A model generated the notes under the pieces. It ran no database searches, was not told the DNA's origin, and worked only from the letters and a program-made list of their open reading frames with translations. Both the position numbers and the translations under genes were made by a program. A DNA stretch of 64,000 bases, from positions 1-64,000 of the forward strand of contig JAFUPA010000031.1 of the NCBI GenBank assembly GCA_017481575.1, given 5' to 3'. Positions 51,954-61,200 of the stretch are shown here, piece after piece; positions within the stretch are counted from its first letter, which is position 1; each line of letters begins with the position of its first letter. Source of the DNA: Clostridia bacterium. Lineage in GTDB: Bacteria; Bacillota; Clostridia; Oscillospirales; Acutalibacteraceae.

Positions 51954-53360
51954 TTATTTGTTTTTAACAAGCACAATTGCCTGATTGCCGAGCAAATTCC
52001 ACCTATCCTCAAAGGTGTCTATATTAAAGGTTAAAACGCCGTTATCATATGGGTCTACCGTAGTAACCTTTGATGAAGAATATCCCGACAAAATCATAAC
52101 GTGAGTTCCTCTGGGATATTCAAAATACTTACCCGTTGTTTCAAGATACCATGCATTAACCTTTGTCGGCTTCTGCATCTTGTAAGTTGCCCATACGATT
52201 GCAGGGTATCCGTCACGGATATATTTCAAAAGTTCATCAAAAGTGCATCCGCTTAATTTAACAGCCGTGTAACCTCCGCCACGCTCGTCAATTGCTTTTT
52301 GAAGAGCTTTTGTCAATGCAGGTGAAAATACTCCGTAGCCCGGCGTTGAGCTTGTGTAAGTATATCTCGGGTCACCGACAAACATTTCGTTTATGTCGGG
52401 GCCATAGGTTTTGCCGTTCTTTTTATAAAGGTTTTTACGGGGAATAATGTTTACCATCTGGTCAATATTGATTGAAAAACCGTAGTATTTCAAAAGCATA
52501 CAGCTTGATGCTGCTTCACAGCCTGTCGGGTATTTGGGCAACTGGCTGACATAAGGAATCTTCATTGCCGTGACCGTGACCTTGCAGGAAACGGATTTAT
52601 TTGTGCCATCCGTTGTTGTGCCCGTAATGGTGGCTGTTCCGATTCTTTCCGCTTTGACCACACCATTCTGATTGACAGTTGCAATATTCTTGTCAGAGGT
52701 TGTCCATTTCATTGCCTTCGTGAAAACATTGGACGGTGTAAAGGTCAGCTTAAAGGTATACCTTGAACCTTGAGTGAGAGTGAGTGCGGTTTTGTCGATT
52801 TTAACGCTGTTCACAAGCGGTGCAACCGTAAGCTTAACTGACTTTTCAATTTTACTTCCATCAGTTGACTTGGCGGTGATTGTGACAACACCCTCTTTAT
52901 TGGCTGTTACAGCTCCGTTTTTGTCAACGCTTGCTGTTTTCGGGTCAGACGATGACCACTCGACCGTGGTGTTATCTGCTATTCTCGGGTTAAAATCCAC
53001 CGCTTCAAGCTGTATTTTGCTGCCGAGAGCAACGGTTGTGTCTCCCGTATTAAAGGAAAAATCTCGTAAAACAATTGCTCCGCCAACAGATTTTTTAAGA
53101 ATCAGAAGAGCATCGGTTGAGTTGATTTCACCGTTCAGGTCAATATCGCCAAAGTAAACGAGTTCATCTGTTTTTTCTTTTATTCCTACCGAAATCTGCA
53201 ACAAAATGAGTGCATCAGTTGAATTTATTGTTCCGCTGTTATCAATATCTCCAAAAGCAGGCGCCGCAGAAGTTGTAATTATGCCTGACATAAAAACTGA
53301 ACAAGCCAGCAAAATCGCCAACACAACAGCAATGAATTTTTTAAAACTATATCTTTTCAT
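51954..53360 (-). CDS. Secreted C39-like peptidase with N-terminal dockerin and Ig-like domains
   Basis: A 468-aa exported protein. After a signal peptide (about 1-33) comes a type I dockerin (36-93) with two calcium loops, GDIDNSGTINSTDA and GDIDLNGEINSTDA. Two Big_2-like immunoglobulin domains (about 105-185 and 190-268) follow. The C-terminal C39-type papain-like domain (270-468) has Cys in YPTGCEAASS and His in GTHVMILSGY, with Asp in VDPYDNG. The dockerin would attach it to a cohesin scaffold. A dockerin directly behind the signal peptide on a protease is unusual. The ATG at 53360 starts the signal peptide. Confidence 0.88.
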   Translation of the reverse strand: MKRYSFKKFIAVVLAILLACSVFMSGIITTSAAPAFGDIDNSGTINSTDALILLQISVGIKEKTDELVYFGDIDLNGEINSTDALLILKKSVGGAIVLRDFSFNTGDTTVALGSKIQLEAVDFNPRIADNTTVEWSSSDPKTASVDKNGAVTANKEGVVTITAKSTDGSKIEKSVKLTVAPLVNSVKIDKTALTLTQGSRYTFKLTFTPSNVFTKAMKWTTSDKNIATVNQNGVVKAERIGTATITGTTTDGTNKSVSCKVTVTAMKIPYVSQLPKYPTGCEAASSCMLLKYYGFSINIDQMVNIIPRKNLYKKNGKTYGPDINEMFVGDPRYTYTSSTPGYGVFSPALTKALQKAIDERGGGYTAVKLSGCTFDELLKYIRDGYPAIVWATYKMQKPTKVNAWYLETTGKYFEYPRGTHVMILSGYSSSKVTTVDPYDNGVLTFNIDTFEDRWNLLGNQAIVLVKNK

Positions 53361-53435
53361 TCTATCTTCTCTTTCGTCAATAAAATTCCAAAAAAGTATA
53401 AACCTATAGAATTCAATTGTCAATAGCTCAAGTAA

Positions 53436-53470
53436 AAAACGGTGACTTTAATGTAAAAAGTCACCGTTTT
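53436..53470 (-). terminator. Terminator of the 1550-residue protein gene
   Basis: A perfect 14-bp stem AAAACGGTGACTTT / AAAGTCACCGTTTT with a 7-base loop is followed by TTTTTTAC on the minus strand. Confidence 0.9.
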
Positions 53471-53474
53471 AATT

Positions 53475-56400
53475 TTAAAAAATGTAATCAAAAATCCTCT
53501 TAAAGAAATTGATGATTGCTTCAAGCCACTTTATTATAAAGCATTTTTCTGCTTCGGGCTCTTGCGGCTGTTCGGGCTCAATTTCTTCGGGAGTCTGGTC
53601 AATTATGCTGATGTATTCCTGCCATTCAGACGTTGTTTCGAGCTCATCAATCGGCAAGCTCTGGTCAATGCCCTGTAACAGAACACCTGCTTTGTTAAGA
53701 ACACGCACATCAAGATAATCCACAACGCCGTCATGGTTACAGTCTGCCGCCAAGATTTTTGCTTCACCAAGGTCATCAGAATCAAGCATGCATTTAACAA
53801 TCGCACTTGCATAAACAGCATCCTGACCGTCATACCAGCTGTCACCGTTGACATCACCGAAGATAACAAGGCTGTATTTTGCAACAACTTTGCCTGTGGA
53901 GTTATCCGTCACGCATATAAATGTGCCTGTACCAAGGTGTTCAGTATCATTCACAGTTGTGTAATCGTATGTCACATTTTCGTGAGTGAGATATTCTTCT
54001 TCAAGCTCTTCGGCAGTAATGCCTGCATACAGTCCGTAAAGATACTCGGTTTCTACCTCTTTCCACTGTGCATAAAGAGTAAGTGCAGCAGTATTATAAT
54101 TAACCGACGAAGAGGTTATCTGTGTGCCGCCCGTTGGCTCTGTAAACCAGCCTAGGAATTCAGCATCGTTACGTGTCGGCGTAGGCAATGTACCGTAGGT
54201 CTCGCCGTAGCCGATAGTCTTACCTGACGGTGAGTAAGCATTATTTCCGTTAGCCACTTCAAGCTTTATGCGGAATTTGAAGTTATTAAAGATGTTGTCT
54301 TTTTCATTCTTGTAAAGCCACAGCTTATATGTGCTGATAGAACTTGCCGCTTTATCCGTTGTTACAGGAATTTCGTATACTCCTGCAGAAACAATGTCTG
54401 CAACGTGGCGCCTGCCGTCGGGGTTTTTAAGTAAATCGTCAAAAAGTTCAAGAACAATAACACCATCGGTCATCGTTCCGCTGATTTGTTCAACGGTAAC
54501 ACGTATGATATCACCTTTTTTAACCATAGTGTCAATGGGTACTGCCGCTTGAAGATTTATACTGCCTGTAAGTGTTCCGTTAAGGGTAATTGCGTCGTCG
54601 GTACTGTCGTATGTTGCAGTTACACCTGACCCTGATGAGATACTGTTAAGACCTGTCATAAGGTTCTGCGGAATATCTGAATAATTCAGATCAAACTTCA
54701 CCATTAAATCAAAGCTGAATGTTGTTCCCTTTGAAGTTTCAGTAAACGAATTATAAGCATAAAGATGAACTGTATAATCACCGTGTTCATTGTTGTGTTG
54801 TGAAACCGGAACATATGCACGGAAATTATACATTTTTCCGTCAATAATCCAGTTTCCGCTCTCACCCTCGTGCCAGATAATATCGTCCTGACCGTTGTTG
54901 TCTGTCCAAGTCGGAACTTTGATATGGGTAGTGTTTTCACATCTCATATAAGCATAGAATCCGTTTGCATCCTCGGCTACAACCTTATAATCCGAAATCT
55001 GCGGTATACCGTCTGTTTCAATTTCAGCAAGTGCCGCAGCATAAACACCGTCAATTTCGTTCATTTCAGTCACATCAACCTTGATGTATCTTGCACTAAC
55101 CGAGTTAAAATTATGAGTAATTTCATCTGTAACCGTTGAATTGGTCACTGATGCAACCTGTGTCCATATCTCCCCGTCCGCAGAAACGCTGACAGTATAT
55201 GCCTTTGGGAAATAAGGGTTATATCCCGTTGTCTCGTCAACTGCGTGAAGAGTGACTGAATCTATAGTCTGTGTTTCACCAAGGTCAATTTTTACATATG
55301 TTTCAAATGACGCATCTTTCAGTTCTGAACACCAGCCGTTAATGCCTTTTTCTGAATTAGATACAATATATCCGTCTGTGAGAGCATTTAAATACCAACC
55401 CGAAAGATTCTGTTCACGTGTTCCCGGTGTACCGAGTGAGCTGTCGCCAAAAACTGTTTTATGATAGAAATTATTTGTTTTGTATGGCTCTGACGCAGGA
55501 GTTTCTGCGTAACGATAGCTTTCGGGAAGAGCTATTAAAGCCGCACCGCCCGGAAGAAGTGACACATTGTAGTTTCCGCTTACAGATGACGAAGTCCACG
55601 TGCCTGTATCGTTATTTAGAAGTTCAATGCTGTCAATTCCGCTTGCAAAAGTAAGCGGTGCAGTTACTGAAGATGAGAGATCGTTGTTAACGACCATAAG
55701 ATAATTTCTGCCTGAATTTTTATCCTGAATATAAGAAAGGATAAGGCTCTGTGAAGAGTCTGCAGGCTGAACAAAAAAGCTTGAAGGTACAGAGCTCTGA
55801 CCATAAGTATTTGAACCTGTTACATACACTTCTTTTGCATCACAGTTGATGAGTGTTTTGCCGAGGGTATGAACAATCGGGTTAATCTTCTGCATATAGT
55901 AATACACATCTGTAGGATTACCGCTTTCATCAACAGGACAAACTGAGTAATCTTCAATACCGTTTGGTGCTTCCTGGCTGTATTTCCAATAAGAAACGTG
56001 CTTAATACCGTAAGCCAGATACGCCATATTCTGATATCGGATATCCGCTTCATTCGGGATACGATTAGTAAGCGGACCACCTACCGGACCGTAACCAATT
56101 GTCTGTACGCATCCTGCAGTATTAACATCATATTTAAGTCCTGCCCGTCTGATTGCATCAAGGCTGTCAAAGAGTCTGTTATAATTTGTTGTTCCATCTG
56201 CCATAAACGGATAAACGTCAAACATAAGGTCAGCATTTCCGTTTGTAATTGATGCCCAGTCATCGAGTATATATTCATACTGTTCGTAAGAATTGTATAC
56301 AAATCCGGGGAAGAAATTAACATAAACCATTCCTCCCGGTAGAGTTTCAGCTATACTGTTAACTGTATTTTTATAAGCATTAGCATTCCACGGCTCATCA

Positions 56401-58127
56401 TAGATATAGAAGCCCTCAAGATTTGAAATGCCCTTATAATCCGAATAAACCTCTTCAATCAGCTCCTTTGAAAGGCTTGTTGTATTCGTTCGCAAACGCA
56501 TATCAGCGGCAATAGCGTTCATACCGTATTTCTCCGCCATAGAAAGAAGTGCAAGGTTATCTTCAGTAGTATAAACATTATATGTGTTGATAATAAGGTC
56601 AACATCCGCTTCGGAAAGAAGTTTATATTGCTCATCTGTAAAAAGTGTACCCAGCGGCGGTGAGAAAACGGAAACCGTCATTTCTTCTCGTGCAAAGGGA
56701 ATCGACTCATATACATTGACTTTTGCTTCTGCATAATATCCGATTGTTTTATTTGTAACTCTGACAGTCGTTTCACCAACCGATTTAGCTGTCACAAGAC
56801 CATCAGCAGTAACTGTTGCAACAGCCTCGTCTGATGAAGACCATTCAATCTCATGGTTGTACGGGTCAAAAGAATTCATATTCTCAACATTCCACTGAAG
56901 CTGAAGCGTGTCACCAATAGTGAGCTTTACCTTGGTTTTGTTAATCTCTGCATCATAAGCATTCTTTATACCGTAGATTGCCATTTCTGCAAACTGAACA
57001 TAATAAGATTCCGAAGCGTATCTTTCAGTTACATATATTCTTATATGCGATGCAAAGATAGTTGAAGGCAAATCAAAAATAATCGGTGCGGAAGGATAAA
57101 GTGTTTCTATCGTCTGAGTTGTTACAGTTGTGTATGTTGTACCATCACATGAGGTCTGAATTTCAAAAGTTTTCGGTGCAACACCGTTCGGGAATATTAC
57201 CACCCTTTTCACCTCTGCCACATTGCAGAGATTGAAATCAATATGCATCGTACGGTTTACCGGTTCACTGGTATATCCGCCGTTTCGCTGGGTGTCACCG
57301 TCATTGATGTTATGAACGCCCCATTTTTCGCCTTCTTCATAGCTTTCGGTTGCGCTGACAATACTATCAATTGCAAGGTTTATACAATTCTCGGGTGCGT
57401 AGCTGTTAATTTCCAGCCCTGAATTTGAGGCTGCAACCTCTGTACCGTAAATACCGATTTCACCAAACTGAACAAGGTGAATGTAGTTACCTTCAAGGTT
57501 ACCTCTTACGGTTACATACAGTCGCACAAATCTAGCTCTTGCACTAAAGTCCATTGAAAGAGCTTCCTGTTCATATCCTGCATAACCGCTTTCGGATGCA
57601 ACCGTAGTGTAGCTTTCGCCGTCGTCTGAAACCTGAATTTCAAAAGTATCGGGAAATGCACCGTGGCGGAACAATGTTGCACGGCTTATATCATAAAATC
57701 CTTCAAGGTCAAAAACTATCCACAAGGGTGTTGTTTTTGATTCAGCAACTGCCGCCGCTTTTTCTTCTTCTGTCATATTATCGGGATGATAGTAAATTTC
57801 TTCGGGTGATGAGGTAAAACCTGCATTTCCGTCATAACCGTTTTCACCACCGTTATATACTAAGGTGCCGTCATTGATACGTGCAAGCTCCCACTGACCC
57901 GTACCCGAAGTATAACTGCTTGAAGCTGTTACACTCGCATCAATTGCAAGGTCACGTGTTCCGTCGGGAGCATACTTTGAAATCACATCGTCAATTGCTT
58001 GTGCATTAACTGAAAATAAATTAGAAAAAATCTTCTGAATTGCAGGCTGTGATGCTGACATTACATTCAGACTGAATATAAATGTAAGTGCAAGAAAAGC
58101 CGAAATCACTCTTTTAATTTTCATCAT
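53475..58127 (-). CDS. Large secreted multidomain glycan-active protein with dockerin
   Basis: A 1550-aa exported protein. Visible modules in order: signal peptide; two F5/8C discoidin-like domains (about 50-235 and 245-390); a Big_2-like domain (about 395-470); a TIM-barrel-like catalytic region (about 480-790) with LEGFYIYDEPWNANAY, whose Glu may be the acid/base; a beta domain; a third discoidin-like domain (about 900-1060); a GBS_Bsp-like repeat with WTDNNGQDDIIW; an InlB/Flg_new repeat (PTPTRNDAEFLGWFTEP); a type I dockerin (FGDVNGDSWYDGQDA and ADCNHDGVVDYLD, about 1420-1490); and a hydrophobic tail (AIINFFKRIFDYIF). It probably binds and hydrolyses host or plant glycans. The GH family cannot be fixed by eye. 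Confidence 0.85.
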   Translation of the reverse strand: MMKIKRVISAFLALTFIFSLNVMSASQPAIQKIFSNLFSVNAQAIDDVISKYAPDGTRDLAIDASVTASSSYTSGTGQWELARINDGTLVYNGGENGYDGNAGFTSSPEEIYYHPDNMTEEEKAAAVAESKTTPLWIVFDLEGFYDISRATLFRHGAFPDTFEIQVSDDGESYTTVASESGYAGYEQEALSMDFSARARFVRLYVTVRGNLEGNYIHLVQFGEIGIYGTEVAASNSGLEINSYAPENCINLAIDSIVSATESYEEGEKWGVHNINDGDTQRNGGYTSEPVNRTMHIDFNLCNVAEVKRVVIFPNGVAPKTFEIQTSCDGTTYTTVTTQTIETLYPSAPIIFDLPSTIFASHIRIYVTERYASESYYVQFAEMAIYGIKNAYDAEINKTKVKLTIGDTLQLQWNVENMNSFDPYNHEIEWSSSDEAVATVTADGLVTAKSVGETTVRVTNKTIGYYAEAKVNVYESIPFAREEMTVSVFSPPLGTLFTDEQYKLLSEADVDLIINTYNVYTTEDNLALLSMAEKYGMNAIAADMRLRTNTTSLSKELIEEVYSDYKGISNLEGFYIYDEPWNANAYKNTVNSIAETLPGGMVYVNFFPGFVYNSYEQYEYILDDWASITNGNADLMFDVYPFMADGTTNYNRLFDSLDAIRRAGLKYDVNTAGCVQTIGYGPVGGPLTNRIPNEADIRYQNMAYLAYGIKHVSYWKYSQEAPNGIEDYSVCPVDESGNPTDVYYYMQKINPIVHTLGKTLINCDAKEVYVTGSNTYGQSSVPSSFFVQPADSSQSLILSYIQDKNSGRNYLMVVNNDLSSSVTAPLTFASGIDSIELLNNDTGTWTSSSVSGNYNVSLLPGGAALIALPESYRYAETPASEPYKTNNFYHKTVFGDSSLGTPGTREQNLSGWYLNALTDGYIVSNSEKGINGWCSELKDASFETYVKIDLGETQTIDSVTLHAVDETTGYNPYFPKAYTVSVSADGEIWTQVASVTNSTVTDEITHNFNSVSARYIKVDVTEMNEIDGVYAAALAEIETDGIPQISDYKVVAEDANGFYAYMRCENTTHIKVPTWTDNNGQDDIIWHEGESGNWIIDGKMYNFRAYVPVSQHNNEHGDYTVHLYAYNSFTETSKGTTFSFDLMVKFDLNYSDIPQNLMTGLNSISSGSGVTATYDSTDDAITLNGTLTGSINLQAAVPIDTMVKKGDIIRVTVEQISGTMTDGVIVLELFDDLLKNPDGRRHVADIVSAGVYEIPVTTDKAASSISTYKLWLYKNEKDNIFNNFKFRIKLEVANGNNAYSPSGKTIGYGETYGTLPTPTRNDAEFLGWFTEPTGGTQITSSSVNYNTAALTLYAQWKEVETEYLYGLYAGITAEELEEEYLTHENVTYDYTTVNDTEHLGTGTFICVTDNSTGKVVAKYSLVIFGDVNGDSWYDGQDAVYASAIVKCMLDSDDLGEAKILAADCNHDGVVDYLDVRVLNKAGVLLQGIDQSLPIDELETTSEWQEYISIIDQTPEEIEPEQPQEPEAEKCFIIKWLEAIINFFKRIFDYIF

Positions 58128-58198
58128 TTTGCCTCCAATGTAAAAATACTGACAATTGATTATAGCATTTTAATTATAGATTATCAATAGCAAAAAAC

Positions 58199-58226
58199 TG
58201 CCCGAGTGTAGCTGAACACTCGGGCA
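58199..58226 (-). terminator. Terminator of the carA-carB/dapF operon
   Basis: A perfect 11-bp stem TGCCCGAGTGT / ACACTCGGGCA with a 6-base loop is followed by GTTTTTTG on the minus strand. Confidence 0.92.
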
Positions 58227-58240
58227 ATATTAAAGTTACA

Positions 58241-61200
58241 TCAATACTCTACAACGCCCTCATAAACCTTATGAGTGTCACCATTGATGAGGATTGTTTC
58301 GTCTGTGTAGGTTACAACGAGGTCGCCGCCGGGCATTTTGACCGTGATGTCCTCGCCCTTCTTGCACATACCGAGCTCGGTTGCAACAACAACGCAAGCC
58401 GCCGCTGATGCACCGCAGCTAAGGCTTTCGCCGTTAACTGCACGCTCGTAGCATCTGAGCTTGATTGTGTTCTTGTCGATAAGTCTTGCAACGCCTGTGT
58501 TGATGTATTCGGGAAGAAGCTCGGAGTTTCTGATCTTATCGCCAAATTCATTGATGTTCATTGCATCAATGTCGTCTCTGAACACGATACAGTGCGGGTT
58601 ACCGACTGATACACAGTTGAGTGTAAGCTTCTCGCCTGCGATTTCTGCTTCGTAGCCGATTGCGTTTTCAGCATCAATGTTCATCGGAATGCTTGCAGGA
58701 CTAAAGTCGGGCTTACCGATATCAACCTGTGCCGAACGAACCTCGCCGTTGAAGGTGTAGAGCTTAACCTTCATAACACCGCAATTGGTTTCGATTGTCA
58801 TATTTGTCTTCGGTACAATGCCGTTGTCGTAAAGATACTTTGCGGCACAGCGGATGCTGTTAGCAGCCATACGGGTCTGTGTACCGTCGTTGTTGTAAAC
58901 AACCATCTTTGCATCTGCAATGTCGGAGCTTTCAAGAAGTACAACACCGTCTGCACCGATGCCGTAGTGGCGGTCGGTAAAGTTTACTGTGAGTGACTCG
59001 GGTGACGGGATAATCTTACAGAAGTTGTTGAAGTAAATATCGTCGTTACCTGTTGCCTGCATCTTTGTAAACTTGAGCTGCATCTTCTCTTCACGGAGGT
59101 TGTTGATGTCAACAAGCTCTGTGTTGCGCTGTGTGAAGCGGCTTGCAAGGATATCGCAGAGTGCGTTTGCTGTGTCAAGAGATGTAAGACAGCAGATTGA
59201 AAGCTGAACAGCACGGCGGTGAACCTTGATAAAGTTCTGGATTGTGGACTGCTTTGTTGAGCCTGTGTAGACGATGTAGTCAATCTTTCCTGTTTCAAGA
59301 ACATCAAGAACAGCACTGCAGTCCTCAAAGTCACCGATTGTTTCAACCTCAATACCTGCCGCACGCAGACCGACACCTGTCTTTGCAGTTGAGTAAATCT
59401 TAAGTCCTAGGTCTGCAAATTTCTTTGCAATACCTACGATTTCGGGCTTGTCCTTATCGTGAACGCTGATGAGAACACCTGCGTTATATTTCTTGTCGTG
59501 GTATGTGCTCTCAAGTCCAACCTTGAAGCCTGCGGAAACAAGACCCTTGAAGAGTGCCTCGTTAAGAGTTCTGCCGATACCGAGAACCTCACCTGTTGAC
59601 TTCATCTCGGGGCCAAGCTCGGAGTTGATGTCGCTGAGCTTTTCAAATGAGAACACAGGCACCTTGATTGCAAAGTACGGCGGAATCTTGTAAAGTCCGA
59701 CACCGTAGCCGAGCTCAATAAGCGGAGTGCCTACCATAACCTTTGTTGCAAGCTCAACCATCGGAACACCCGTTACCTTACTGATGTAAGGAATTGTTCT
59801 TGAAGCACGGGGGTTAACCTCGATAACGTGAAGCTCGTTCTGATAGATAAGGTACTGGATATTAACAAGACCCTTTGTGCCGAGAGCAAGAGCAAGATTT
59901 GTTGAGCAGTCGACGATTCTGTCGAGCATCTTGTCGGGAATGTTGTAAGGCGGATAAACTGCGATTGAGTCACCCGAGTGAACACCTGCACGCTCGATAT
60001 GCTCCATAACACCGGGGATGAGAACATCTTTACCGTCGGAGATAACGTCAACCTCAAGCTCTGTACCCATCATATATTTGTCAACGAGAACAGGGTTTTC
60101 AATCTTCTGTGCGAGAATGATGTCCATATAAATGCGGACGTCTGTTTCGTTGTATGCAATAGTCATATTCTGACCGCCGATAACGTAGGACGGACGAAGA
60201 AGAACGGGATATTCAAGCTCTTCTGCAGCCTTAAGAGCCTCGTCAACGTTCATAACAGTCTGACCCTTCGGTCTTCTGATGTTGAAGGACTCAAGAAGTG
60301 CGTCAAAACGCTCTCTGTCCTCTGCGATATCGATACCCTCTGCTGATGTGCCGAGGATTTTTATTCCGCTCTCGTCAAGGAACTTTGTGAGCTTGATAGC
60401 TGTCTGACCGCCGAAAGCAACAACGACGCCAACGGGATTTTCAACCTTGATAACGTTCATAACGTCCTCGTCGTTGAGGGGCTCAAAGTAAAGTCTGTCG
60501 GCAGTATCAAAGTCTGTTGAAACTGTTTCGGGGTTGTTGTTGATGATAACAACCTCGTATCCGAGCTCTTTAAGAGTCCATACGCAGTGAACGGAGGAGT
60601 AGTCGAATTCGATACCCTGACCGATACGGATGGGACCTGAACCGAGAACGATGATTGTCTCCTTCTCGCCACGCTTGATTTCTCTTGACTCGCACTCTGT
60701 GTCGTAGGTTGAGTAGAAATACGGTGTTTCAGCCTTGAACTCTGCACCGCAGGTATCAACCATTTTATAAACAGCATCAAGTGTCTTTTCAGGAAGCTTG
60801 CCTGCCATTTTCAGGATTGTTGCATCCTTGTAGCCGTACTTCTTACCCTTGATATAGTAATCCTCGTCAAGATTTCCGCTTGTGAGCATCTTTTCGTAAT
60901 CTGCAAGGTTCTTGAGCTTTGCAAGGAACCACTCGTCAATCATTGTGATTTCGTGGATTTTCTCAATGCTTACACCCTCTTTAAGAGCCTTGAAAACTGT
61001 GAAGAGTCTGATGTCATCCTGGTCGTGGAGCTTTTCAATAACATCCATTCCCTCGGGGAATTTATTGTAATTGAGTGTATCAAGACCGATTTCAGCACCA
61101 CGGACAGCCTTCATAATAGCCATCTCGAATGACGGTGCAATTGCCATAACCTCGCCCGTTGCCTTCATCTGTGTGCCGAGCTTACGGCTTGTGGAAACGA

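Noticed and set aside
58241..59083. Treating DapF as a separate gene downstream of carB
   Set aside because: There is no stop codon between the two and no strong ribosome site at the internal ATG, so a fusion is the simplest reading. Internal initiation remains possible.
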